Assembly (NCBI GenBank): GCA_903884115.1
Contig: CAISDH010000033.1
Coordinates: 1 to 64,000 of the forward strand
Reading direction: 5' to 3'
Length of the DNA stretch: 64,000 bases
DNA from: an uncultured Microcaldota archaeon
GTDB lineage: Archaea; Micrarchaeota; Micrarchaeia; Micrarchaeales; Micrarchaeaceae
The notes under the pieces were generated by a model. The model had not been told where the DNA came from. It searched no databases and worked only from the letters and a program-made list of their open reading frames with translations. Both the position numbers and the translations under genes were made by a program. Positions 18,558 to 27,445 of this stretch are shown here, piece by piece (within the stretch, counting starts at the first letter, position 1; every line of letters begins with the position of its first letter).

Positions 18558-18953
18558 GTGGATGTAGCACCAGCAAGCTTATGGAGAAAGATAAACACCA
18601 GATATAACCTAGTAGGGAACACCTGCAAGAACTGCAACACTAGCTATTTCCCGCAGAGAGTGGTGTGCAGGAACTGCGGAAGGAAGTCAAAGCTGGAAGA
18701 AAGAAAGTTCAGCGGAAACGGCACGATATTCTCTTTCACAAGAATCATGGTGCCTCCGGACGCTTTCAGGGAAGATGCGCCATACACAATAGGGTTGATA
18801 AAGCTTGATGAGGGGCCAATGGTGGAAGGCCACATAATAGACAACTGCGCCGAGATAAAGATAGGCGGAAAGGTGAAGACTGTGTTCAGGAGGATGCAGA
18901 CCGAAGACAAGGAAGACCTGATCCGCTATCAGTACAAGTTCGAGCCGCTGTGA
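18558..18953 (+). CDS. DUF35 OB-fold/Zn-ribbon acyl-CoA-binding protein of the thiolase-HMGCS complex
   Basis: 131 aa with GTG start; CKNCNTSYFPQRVVCRNCGRKSKLEERKFSGNGTIFSFTRIMVPP. Confidence 0.92.
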   Translation: MDVAPASLWRKINTRYNLVGNTCKNCNTSYFPQRVVCRNCGRKSKLEERKFSGNGTIFSFTRIMVPPDAFREDAPYTIGLIKLDEGPMVEGHIIDNCAEIKIGGKVKTVFRRMQTEDKEDLIRYQYKFEPL

Positions 18954-18968
18954 TCAGACGGTATTTGC

Positions 18969-19319
18969 TTACGAGCCTGGAGACCAAGTCCCATTGACGT
19001 TGTTGCTGCCGTCTTCTTCTGTTTCTGGAGGCAGCAGACCTATGCGGTTCTCAATCGCAACTGCAAGCGTGAGCGCAGCTTTGGCGCCATCAGGATCCTG
19101 CGCATCATCCAAAGCTTTTGCAACATTCCTGTACGTGTTCGCCGCAGCCTTTAATGCACCTACCCCTTCATTCACAAATTGTGCTGCAATCTCTGCCGCC
19201 TGCTTCGCTGCGTCGGTCAAGTCTACCCTTCTAAGTAATTCTTTCTCTATCGCATAACCTTGCGCGTCAATTCGTGCCTCTATGATATCCTTCGGGCTCT
19301 CTATGTTTTTACTCACCAT
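18969..19319 (-). CDS. Hypothetical Ala-rich helical protein (116 aa)
   Basis: Open frame between convergent neighbours; no family recognised. Confidence 0.5.
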   Translation of the reverse strand: MVSKNIESPKDIIEARIDAQGYAIEKELLRRVDLTDAAKQAAEIAAQFVNEGVGALKAAANTYRNVAKALDDAQDPDGAKAALTLAVAIENRIGLLPPETEEDGSNNVNGTWSPGS

Positions 19320-19356
19320 ATTATCACATACTATATTTGTGATATTTGCCAGATAT

Positions 19357-19920
19357 TTATACCTTTCCAGTTAGTTTGGCGTTAGCGAGCTGCGCAAGAC
19401 CCTGAAGCAGTTTTTTCAGCACATCCCTGGTTTTTTCGTCTGCAAGCACGTTGTCTTTTATTTTCTGGTCAACCTGGGATATGATCGCTTCAGGCCGGTT
19501 CAGGGCGCGCACGTTCATTGTTATGAAACACTGCCTAAGATGGTAGTTTGCCCTTGATCCTCCGAGCGTTCCTGGCGACGTGCTTATTATGGCAGCGGCC
19601 TTGCCGTCGAACGAATTGCTGCCGTAGGGCCGCGTAGCCCAATCTATGGCATTCTTCAAGTATCCCGGCACTGAATAGTTGTACTCAGGAGTCACTATCA
19701 CTATTGCATCGGAAGCCTCTATCGCAGTTTTGAACTCTTTGACCTGTGATGGCAGATTGCCTTCAAGATCTTGGTTGAAAATAGGTATGCCTTCGAGGCT
19801 GAATTCAGAGACACTTGCATTTTCAGGAGCCAGTGCTGCGAGCGATCCTTGCACAATCTTGCTGTATGACCCTTTTCTGAAGCTCGCGCCAAATGCGAGT
19901 ATCTTTGTCTTATTGACCAT
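19357..19920 (-). CDS. NADPH-dependent FMN reductase family protein
   Basis: 187 aa; ILAFGASFRKGSYSKIVQ, FNQDLEGNLPSQVKEFK, IVTPEYNYSVPGYLKNAIDWATRP. Confidence 0.92.
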   Translation of the reverse strand: MVNKTKILAFGASFRKGSYSKIVQGSLAALAPENASVSEFSLEGIPIFNQDLEGNLPSQVKEFKTAIEASDAIVIVTPEYNYSVPGYLKNAIDWATRPYGSNSFDGKAAAIISTSPGTLGGSRANYHLRQCFITMNVRALNRPEAIISQVDQKIKDNVLADEKTRDVLKKLLQGLAQLANAKLTGKV

Positions 19921-19974
19921 ATTATCTACCTAACAAAACAGACATACCTGAAAAGTTTCATAATTGTTCGTGTT

Positions 19975-21111
19975 CTAGAGCACCCTGTTTCCTCTCTCTG
20001 TTATCAGAACGTCGTCCTCTATCCTTACCCCTCCAAAGCCAGGCAGATATATGCCGGGTTCGCAGCTGAAAACCATGCCACTTTTCAATACCAGCTTGGA
20101 GTTGCGGTTGAGCACTTCTCCGTCATGAGTCTCTATGCCTACGGAATGGCTTATCGAATGTATGAATTTGCCATTATAGATTCCGCCGTTTGCCTCGTTT
20201 ATGGTTTTTTCTGCATAAAGATGGACTTCCTTTCCTATGGTGCCCTCCTTCATCAGAGACATTGCGTTCCTCTGAGCCTTTTTTACAGCGTCAATCATGG
20301 CTGCGACGCGCTTGTAGGTGACACTCGTCTTGTCCGGCTTGAATATGAAGGTCCTGGTCATATCAGAACGATAGTTCATGTACTTTGCTCCTGCGTCTAT
20401 CAGGACTATTTCGTTCTTTTTCAGGACGGTGTTGTCGGGGAAATGGTGCGGGAACGCAGAATTTTTGCCGAAGGAGACTATGGTCTTGAAAGCAGGCGCC
20501 TGGGCTCCGTGTTTTATCATAATGTCGTTAAATATGGCTGCAAGCTGTTTTTCAGTCATGCCCTCCTTTGCAAACTGCATTATGTTCGATAGCGCATATC
20601 GGACCATCCTTGCGCACGACGACATCATCTTGATCTCGTCAGCGTCCTTCACAACTCTCGTTGCAGTCAGCGAAGCGGCGGCGTCAATCGCTTTCCGTAT
20701 CTTGACTTTGTCTTTGAGGAAGTTGTAGTATCCTATCGGCAGGAATCCGTAATTCAGTCCGACAGTCTTTCCTTTTAATTCGTCGCGCAGCTTGTTTACG
20801 AGCTCCTGGCTGCTTTCTGTTTTTATCACTTCCATCTCCATGGGCTTCTGGGCCATAACGGTATCATATTCCAGCGCATTGGTGAAAAGCTTGACGTGGT
20901 TCTTCTTTATGATCAGGAAGTTGTTTTCGCACAGCCCGCTTGCAAAGCAGGTGAAGTATACAAAGTTAGGGTCAGGCGTCGATGTATTGACAAGGACAAG
21001 GGAGTCTGCCTTTGAGTTCTTGAAGAATCTTTTCAGTCTTGACTTGATGCTCCTCGTAATACCACCTTTGATAAATGCACCAAAGCAGGTTAAATACCTT
21101 GCACATCCCAA
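19975..21111 (-). CDS. M24 family metallopeptidase (Xaa-Pro aminopeptidase/dipeptidase-like); true start probably inside this ORF
   Basis: 378 aa [77 protein letters not shown]. Confidence 0.9.
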   Translation of the reverse strand: MGCARYLTCFGAFIKGGITRSIKSRLKRFFKNSKADSLVLVNTSTPDPNFVYFTCFASGLCENNFLIIKKNHVKLFTNALEYDTVMAQKPMEMEVIKTESSQELVNKLRDELKGKTVGLNYGFLPIGYYNFLKDKVKIRKAIDAAASLTATRVVKDADEIKMMSSCARMVRYALSNIMQFAKEGMTEKQLAAIFNDIMIKHGAQAPAFKTIVSFGKNSAFPHHFPDNTVLKKNEIVLIDAGAKYMNYRSDMTRTFIFKPDKTSVTYKRVAAMIDAVKKAQRNAMSLMKEGTIGKEVHLYAEKTINEANGGIYNGKFIHSISHSVGIETHDGEVLNRNSKLVLKSGMVFSCEPGIYLPGFGGVRIEDDVLITERGNRVL

Positions 21112-21119
21112 AACAGATC

Positions 21120-21674
21120 ATGCTGTACTTGATAACCGGCAACAAGGACAAGTTCTTGGAATTCGGAGCCATCCTGAAAGGCTTTGATGTCAGGCAGTTG
21201 GATATGGATCTGCAGGAGATACAGGACCTGGATTCCAGAAAGATAATACGTGCCAAACTTGTTGAGGGCCTGAAGCATAAAAAAGGCAACGTTGCAGTTG
21301 AGGATACATCCTTTCACCTGAAATGCATGAACGGCATGCCAGGTCCGCTAGTGAAATGGTTCCTGAAATCAATAGGGCCAAAAGGCATATACCAGATAGC
21401 AGACAGTTTCGGAGATTATTCTGCAGAGGCAAGATGCACGGTAGGCTATGCCGTTTCCAAGGACGATGTGCACTTTTTCGAAGGGCGCGTGTTCGGGAAG
21501 GTCGTGCCTCCAAAAGGCACAAACGGCTTTGGATGGGATGTTATTTTCGTGCCAAACGGGCATAGTGAGACTTTTGGGGAGATGGAAGCCGAAAAGAAGA
21601 ATTTGATTAGCCATAGAAGCCTTGCAGTAAACAAACTGTTGGACTTTTTGAAAAGGGCAGGCAAAGGGAGATGA
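21120..21674 (+). CDS. XTP/dITP diphosphatase (RdgB/HAM1 family)
   Basis: MLYLITGNKDKFLEFGAIL start at 21120; VAVEDTSFHLKCMNGMPGPLVKWFLKSIG; GTNGFGWDVIFVPNGHSETFGEM. Confidence 0.93.
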   Translation: MLYLITGNKDKFLEFGAILKGFDVRQLDMDLQEIQDLDSRKIIRAKLVEGLKHKKGNVAVEDTSFHLKCMNGMPGPLVKWFLKSIGPKGIYQIADSFGDYSAEARCTVGYAVSKDDVHFFEGRVFGKVVPPKGTNGFGWDVIFVPNGHSETFGEMEAEKKNLISHRSLAVNKLLDFLKRAGKGR

Positions 21675-21967
21675 TGACGCAGCTAAAAGAGGGAGAGGCG
21701 CAGCAGAAAGTGCAGGGAGGCAAGCTACTATTCGTGAAGCTTAGATATGATGATAAGATATCCGAGCTCAGAATACTTGGAGACTTCTTCATATATCCTG
21801 AGAACGCACTTCCAAAGATAGAGGGAGCATTGATCGGGATGCGCGTAGACGAAAACGTTCATACATTCTTAAAGAAGATATGTGATGTTGCAAGACGCAA
21901 CGGTATAGAGCTCATCGGAATAACCCCTGATGCAATAGCTCAGACTATAAAAATGGCAATAAAATGA
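21671..21967 (+). CDS. Lipoate-protein ligase, accessory C-terminal domain protein (LplB-like)
   Basis: 98 aa; KLLFVKLRYDDKISELRILGDFFIYPENALPKIEGALIG; overlaps the start of lplA. Confidence 0.85.
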   Translation: MMTQLKEGEAQQKVQGGKLLFVKLRYDDKISELRILGDFFIYPENALPKIEGALIGMRVDENVHTFLKKICDVARRNGIELIGITPDAIAQTIKMAIK

Positions 21968-22710
21968 AATGGCGCGTTATAGGATTGAAGGAGCATGATG
22001 CCTATTTCAACATGGCTGCTGACGAAGTCATCAGCAACAAAATAGCGGAAAACCAGGCCTTGCCCACGATAAGATTCTACACCTGGAAACCCGGTGCAGT
22101 TTCTATCGGCCACTTCCAGTCGATGCTGGATGAGGTAGATGTTGAGAAATGCAAAGAGTTGGGAATAGATTATGTAAGGAGAAAAACCGGAGGAGGCGCG
22201 GTGTACCACGACGAGAATGGAGAGCTGGCTTATAGCGTAATTGCACCAGAAGAGCTCTTTACGAAGAACATAATAGAAAGCTATGAAGTCATCTGCGGAT
22301 GGATTGTGAATGCATTTTCCACACTAGGAATTGATGCGCAGTTTGCCCCGATAAACGACATAGAAGCAGGTGGTAAGAAAATATCCGGAAACGCCCAGTC
22401 GAGAAGCAGGGGAATACTGCTGCAGCACGGTACAATACTGTACGACCTGAACCTTGAAAGAATGTTTTCCGTGCTGAAAGTGAGCAGCGAGAAGATATCT
22501 GACAAAATGATAAAGAGCGCCAAGGAGAGGGTGACTTGCGTTCTTGAACACGCTAACATAACAAGAGAGCAACTATACAAAGGGTTACTGAAGAGTTTCA
22601 CAGAGGGAAAAGACTGCAAATTTGAAGAGCTTAGCCCAGAGGAGGTAAGGATGATCGGGGATCTTGCGCAAAACGAGTACAAGGCAGATAAATGGAACTT
22701 CATGCGTTAG
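21964..22710 (+). CDS. lplA: Lipoate-protein ligase A catalytic subunit
   Basis: 248 aa; YFNMAADEVISNKIAENQALPTIRFYTWKPGAVSIGHFQ, VRRKTGGGAVYHDENGELAYSVI, KISGNAQSRSRGILLQHGTILYDLN. Confidence 0.94.
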   Translation: MKWRVIGLKEHDAYFNMAADEVISNKIAENQALPTIRFYTWKPGAVSIGHFQSMLDEVDVEKCKELGIDYVRRKTGGGAVYHDENGELAYSVIAPEELFTKNIIESYEVICGWIVNAFSTLGIDAQFAPINDIEAGGKKISGNAQSRSRGILLQHGTILYDLNLERMFSVLKVSSEKISDKMIKSAKERVTCVLEHANITREQLYKGLLKSFTEGKDCKFEELSPEEVRMIGDLAQNEYKADKWNFMR

Positions 22711-23585
22711 AGCTGCGTGCGACGGGCAATAGCTTCGATAAAGGCTTCTTGCGCTTTATAAGAGCTTCTGACAAACGGGCCAGAAGCAACATGCAGAAAC
22801 CCTAACCTTTCCGCAATCTGCCTAAGGTAATCAAACTTTTTGGGTGCGATGTATTCAGCTACCTTAGCGTGGTGGGCGCTCGGGCTGAGGTACTGGCCCA
22901 TAGCAAGGAAGTCTGCATTCGCCTGCCGCAGATCCTTCATGGCTTGGATGACCTCGGATTCAGACTCACCAAGCCCAAGCATCATTGCAGATTTCGTGTA
23001 TATCGCACTGTCGAGTTCCTTTACAGTCCTGAGCACGTCCAATGACAAGGAGTACGAAGCCCGGAAGTCTCTTATCTGGGGTGAGAGCCTTGCCACCGTC
23101 TCGATGTTGTGGCCTATTACGTCAGGCTTTGCATTTGCAAGCGTCTTCATGCATTTGACGCTTCCGTGGAAATCGGGTATGAGCACTTCTACCGTTGTAT
23201 GTGGATTGTGCCTTTTTATCTCGTTTATGCACGCGGCAAAGTGGCCAGAACCTTGGTCTTCCAGGTCGTCCCTGCACACGGAAGTTATTACAACATACTT
23301 GAGGTTCCATTCTTGTATCGCTTTTGCAAGCCTTCCGGGTTCGGTCGGATCTACAACTGTGCCATTTGCATTCTTGGGCACAGCACAGAACCTGCAACCT
23401 CGTGTGCATGTAGCTCCCAGCACCATGAAGGTGGCAGTGCCTGCGCCCCAGCACTCTGATGCATTAGGGCAGTGCGCCTCAGCGCACACAGTGTTCAATC
23501 CCAGGGATGCAAGCGAGTCTTTTATGTCGTTGTATTTCTCCGTAGAAGCAGGGCTTATTGTGAGCCATTCCGGCTTTGCGGTCAC
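22707..23585 (-). CDS. lipA: Lipoyl synthase (radical SAM)
   Basis: 292 aa; CAEAHCPNASECWGAGTATFMVLGATCTRGCRFCAV; C-terminal RSSYKAQE. Confidence 0.97.
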   Translation of the reverse strand: MTAKPEWLTISPASTEKYNDIKDSLASLGLNTVCAEAHCPNASECWGAGTATFMVLGATCTRGCRFCAVPKNANGTVVDPTEPGRLAKAIQEWNLKYVVITSVCRDDLEDQGSGHFAACINEIKRHNPHTTVEVLIPDFHGSVKCMKTLANAKPDVIGHNIETVARLSPQIRDFRASYSLSLDVLRTVKELDSAIYTKSAMMLGLGESESEVIQAMKDLRQANADFLAMGQYLSPSAHHAKVAEYIAPKKFDYLRQIAERLGFLHVASGPFVRSSYKAQEAFIEAIARRTQL

Positions 23586-23677
23586 ATTATCACAACATAT
23601 CGGTATGCGGAGATAGGGTCAGAACCCATACACGATAAATATGTTTGTGCCAGATAAGATTTTATACTGCTCTTGAT

Positions 23678-23764
23678 GCGCCAGTGATCCAACCTGGTTA
23701 AGATACTAGCTTCCCATATCATTGGAAACAGCTAGCGATCCGGGTCCAAATCCCGGCTGGCGCA
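23678..23764 (+). tRNA. tRNA-Gly(CCC) with a 13-nt canonical intron (23717..23729, position 37/38)
   Basis: Acceptor GCGCCAG/CTGGCGC, anticodon stem CTAGC/GCTAG, loop TTCCCA|intron|A. BHB central helix TTCC/GGAA with bulges CAT and ACA. T-arm GGG-TCCAAAT-CCC region. Confidence 0.9.
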
Positions 23765-23814
23765 AATAAATTTGATGCAGAACGCGTGCCCGTATAGGGG
23801 GCAGTGTTTGAAAG

Positions 23815-24525
23815 TTATTTTGCCTTTGTAGTGTTAAGTGGTTTTATAGTAAGCGTCAGTGTCCTGGTCATAGTGTAGTTTAGTGTCACTGTCTTTGTTA
23901 TTGTTAATGTATCCAAATAATTGCCCGGGTAATAAAATGCCAGGGAATACGTTCCTGGTGCCGGCTGCAAATTTATTGTGGCGCTTTTGTTATATGTTAA
24001 GAAGATGCTATTGGAAAAAATATTTGATGCGTTTACGCTCATGAAGCTTGTGAATTGTGTAGGCGTAAGTAAAGCCAGCACGATCGGATATTGCGACCTA
24101 TACGCTCCGGTTAGACTTATTCTTGCAGCGTTCGCAGGCACGGTAAAATTGCTCCAGAACACATCAGCGCATTCTAGTTTGCATTGTGGCGAGGGAGTGG
24201 TGAATTGATATAATGCCGGGCCTTGGGCAAAGATCTCTTGAGACACGTTGTACGTAGCTATGATAGGTTTTGTGGTGTACGGTAACGTGTAGGCCAGGTA
24301 TGCGACCACCAGCATAGAGAAGAGTATCAGCACCATGCGAGATATGTGGAGAGGCCGCGTAATCACTTGTTTTTTAGAGTATTCTGTGGGCCTTTTGCTT
24401 GTGTCCGCCTTCTCATTGATTATGGAATCTCTCATTGACCGGTACTGGTTTTCAGTAATTTCATTATGGGAATAGCGTCTATCGAGTTGCTTCAGCATCT
24501 TTATCTGTTCTTCCTTGCTCCACAT
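23815..24525 (-). CDS. Membrane-anchored protein of unknown function (236 aa)
   Basis: Charged N-terminal helical segment, one TM (MVLILFSMLVVAYLAYTL), Thr/Ser-rich extracellular part. Confidence 0.65.
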   Translation of the reverse strand: MWSKEEQIKMLKQLDRRYSHNEITENQYRSMRDSIINEKADTSKRPTEYSKKQVITRPLHISRMVLILFSMLVVAYLAYTLPYTTKPIIATYNVSQEIFAQGPALYQFTTPSPQCKLECADVFWSNFTVPANAARISLTGAYRSQYPIVLALLTPTQFTSFMSVNASNIFSNSIFLTYNKSATINLQPAPGTYSLAFYYPGNYLDTLTITKTVTLNYTMTRTLTLTIKPLNTTKAK

Positions 24526-24793
24526 CTATTACACTAATATCGACATAACATAGAGGATTAATAAACCTTCAACACAGTTTAAGATTGTCACCCTGTTGTG
24601 TGCTGCACAAAAGCGTTATAAACCTTAAAGCGAAGAGTTACTTGTGAATCGGATGCGTGGTTACTGCCAAACAGTATAATTTTTGGAAATCCTACTTCTT
24701 CGTTAGCAGATCAAATAAGGTCTCATGAATCAGGTTTTGTCATTCTTAATCTTACCAAGCAGATGCTGACGTTGTACGCTAAGAGGTTATAGT

Positions 24794-26227
24794 ATGCAAT
24801 CAAACGCACTGAAAGACGAGGAGAAGGTGAAATCCAGCTGGTACATATTGGATACGAACGGAAAACTGACCGAAGCGAAGGATTTTGATTTTGGAAAACA
24901 TGAAAATCTTAAGAAATTCGCAGATTATGAGATAAAGAAAGTAAGAGCTTACGAGCAGATACCTGAGCACATAAAGCTGATGCGCAAGCTGCAGTTGGTG
25001 GACTACGAGCCCGGCTCTGATCCTGGAAACCTGAGATACTATCCAAACGGCAGGCTGATCAAAAGCCTGCTTGAGAGATACGTGACAGACAAGACCATCC
25101 ATTACGGCGCGGAGGAGGTGGAGACGCCGATAATGTACGATTACGAACATCCCGCGTTCAAGGATTATTTGGCGAGATTTCCTGCAAGACACTACATAAT
25201 AAAATCCGACGACAAAGACTTCTTCCTGAGGTTTTCTGCATGCTTCGGGCAGTTCTTGATAATGCACGACGCAACGATGTCATACAAGCAACTGCCGTTG
25301 AAGATCTACGAACTTACGAGATACAGTTTCAGGAGGGAAAAGAGCGGAGAATTAACTGGATTGAAGAGAATGCGTGCGTTCACCATGCCGGATATGCACA
25401 CTGTTTGCGGCAGCCTGGAACAGGCCAAGGACGAATTCGTAAAACAGTTCGAATTTTGCCAGTCAGTACTCGCTTCCATAGGAATAGAAGAATCCGAATA
25501 CGAAGCGGCAATCAGGTTCACGGAAGAATTCTGGTCCAATAACAGAGAATTTATACTAGACCTGGTTAAAAACAAGCTCAAGAAGCCCGCGTTGATAGAG
25601 ACGTGGAGCTTCAGGTATGCGTATTTCGACCCGAAGTTTGAATTCAATGTTGTTGATTCCATGGACAAGGCTTCGGCATTGTCAACCGTGCAAATAGATC
25701 ATGAGAACAGCAAAAGGTATGACATTACTTATGTTGACTCTCAAGGCAAGAAGGAAAACGCCACGATACTGCACTGTTCGCCAAGCGGGGCCATAGAAAG
25801 AGTGATTTACGCCTTGTTGGAGTTGGAGGCAATAAAGCAGAGAAAAGGACGGATTCCGATGCTGCCGCTCTGGCTTAGCCCTACGCAAGTCAGGTTTGTG
25901 CCCGTATCAGACAAGCATATGGAGCATTGCATAAAATTCGCAAAGCAGATGGGGCAGAGGGACATAAGGGCGAATGTGGATGACAGAGAAGCGATGATGG
26001 ATAGAAAAATAAGAGAGGCCGAACAAGACTGGGTGCCATATATCTGCGTTGTTGGTGATAGGGAGATCGAATCCGGTTCGATGACTGTGAGGGTAAGGGA
26101 GAGCAAGAAGCAGGAGGCAATCACATTATCTAAACTTGAGGAGATGATAGCAAATAAGACGACGGGAATGCCAAAGGCAAGCTCGTCTATGCCCCTGCTT
26201 ATATCAAAAAGACCAACATTTGTCTGA
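24794..26227 (+). CDS. thrS: Threonyl-tRNA synthetase lacking the N-terminal editing domain
   Basis: 477 aa; HIKLMRKLQLVDYEPGSDPGNLRYYPNGRLIKSLLERYV, YELTRYSFRREKSGELTGLKRMRAFTMPDMHT, and a C-terminal anticodon-binding domain. The chain begins directly at the catalytic core. Confidence 0.92.
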   Translation: MQSNALKDEEKVKSSWYILDTNGKLTEAKDFDFGKHENLKKFADYEIKKVRAYEQIPEHIKLMRKLQLVDYEPGSDPGNLRYYPNGRLIKSLLERYVTDKTIHYGAEEVETPIMYDYEHPAFKDYLARFPARHYIIKSDDKDFFLRFSACFGQFLIMHDATMSYKQLPLKIYELTRYSFRREKSGELTGLKRMRAFTMPDMHTVCGSLEQAKDEFVKQFEFCQSVLASIGIEESEYEAAIRFTEEFWSNNREFILDLVKNKLKKPALIETWSFRYAYFDPKFEFNVVDSMDKASALSTVQIDHENSKRYDITYVDSQGKKENATILHCSPSGAIERVIYALLELEAIKQRKGRIPMLPLWLSPTQVRFVPVSDKHMEHCIKFAKQMGQRDIRANVDDREAMMDRKIREAEQDWVPYICVVGDREIESGSMTVRVRESKKQEAITLSKLEEMIANKTTGMPKASSSMPLLISKRPTFV

Positions 26228-26328
26228 GGAGCATTACAGGCCAGGTTTTATGACCGAAATGCATATATATGTGAACCCGTCATAATTCCTCCTTGTAAGA
26301 GAGTGAATGTGATGCACGGCCAATTTGC

Positions 26329-26625
26329 ATGCCCGAAGAGGGACACAGTTGTATAAGGAGACTATTAAGCAGAGCCGTGAATAGGAATCAGTTGCTAATA
26401 CTTTCCAGGATAGGGCAAAGAAATCATACGCTCACTTCTCTGCTCAATGAACTGTCCTGTGAGGAATCAATTCCTTTGTCTACGCTCAAATTGCATTCGC
26501 GTGAATTGAGAGAGCTAGGCTTGATAGCCGTTGCAAGCACGCCAAAATCAAACTACAACGCAGTAGAAATCACTGAAAACGGAAGATTGATTCTATCGCT
26601 GCTTGGATGCCATGATGATAATTAA
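26329..26625 (+). CDS. Small winged-HTH transcriptional regulator
   Basis: 98 aa; RNQLLILSRIGQRNHTLTSLLNELSCEESIPLSTLKLHSRELRELGLIAV resembles a wHTH. Confidence 0.6.
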   Translation: MPEEGHSCIRRLLSRAVNRNQLLILSRIGQRNHTLTSLLNELSCEESIPLSTLKLHSRELRELGLIAVASTPKSNYNAVEITENGRLILSLLGCHDDN

Positions 26626-26640
26626 TCAAAAGGAGAGAAT

Positions 26641-27423
26641 ATGAAAACATTAACCAAAAACGAAATAGAGCATGCACAACAAAAGGAGCCGGGCACAAAG
26701 CGAATAGACCAGATCCTTAGAGGAGATGCGATAGGCTGGTCGAACGTACCTGCAGAAGTTAAAGAAGCAATTCAAACACGCGTGGTCTCTTTAAAGCAGG
26801 ATCCTGACGCGGCGAGAAGCGTGAATAGCGGCGCGTACACCACAAGGCTAGCCACCATAGATGATGCACAAGCATTGGCTAACCTTCACTATGATGCATT
26901 CCCAGAATATCCTTATGGAGAGTTGGTATTCGACAAGGCATATCATGAACGGTGTTGCATAGACCCGAATCTGATAAGGGCAGTAATAACAGACAGCTCC
27001 GGAAGTATTGTAGCTGCCGGAGCGCTAGAGATAAGCTCGACGGAGCTGCAGGCAGAAGTGGGACAGGTGGTTGTTCATCCTGATTATAGAGGCAACGGCC
27101 TGGGCAAGCAGCTTGTGGAAGACATCACACAAATAGGGAAGCAGATGGGGCTGCACAGGCTCTATGCCCATGTGAGGGTGCGGTCCAGGGGCATGCAGAT
27201 GGCATTCTGGGATGCAGGATATGATCCGAAAGGGGTTGATGAAGACGGAGGCATGGTGCCTACAGTATTTCACGCAGTTTACCACGTTGAAGGCACTTCA
27301 ATGGAACCCATGTTAGTCATGGAGCTGCAGTTGGTCCCGAAAACGGAGGATGTAGACAAGAGTGAAGATCAGTGGGTCATCGACCGCAAGGGGGTGTTCC
27401 ATAAACTGATCTTAAAAGAGTAA
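26641..27423 (+). CDS. GNAT family N-acetyltransferase
   Basis: 260 aa; VGQVVVHPDYRGNGLGKQLVEDITQIGKQMGLHRLYAHVR is GNAT motif A. Confidence 0.85.
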   Translation: MKTLTKNEIEHAQQKEPGTKRIDQILRGDAIGWSNVPAEVKEAIQTRVVSLKQDPDAARSVNSGAYTTRLATIDDAQALANLHYDAFPEYPYGELVFDKAYHERCCIDPNLIRAVITDSSGSIVAAGALEISSTELQAEVGQVVVHPDYRGNGLGKQLVEDITQIGKQMGLHRLYAHVRVRSRGMQMAFWDAGYDPKGVDEDGGMVPTVFHAVYHVEGTSMEPMLVMELQLVPKTEDVDKSEDQWVIDRKGVFHKLILKE

Positions 27424-27445
27424 TAGAGAAAAGGTTAACGGCACA

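Noticed and set aside
14362-18576. Long antisense ORFs (14362..15306 and 17677..18576)
   Set aside because: Shadow frames of the OFOR and thiolase genes; Ser/Ala/Pro-rich with no recognisable domain.
24600-24793. T-box or similar riboswitch upstream of thrS
   Set aside because: T-boxes are bacterial, and no specifier or antiterminator structure was recognisable; the region is simply a long AT-rich leader.
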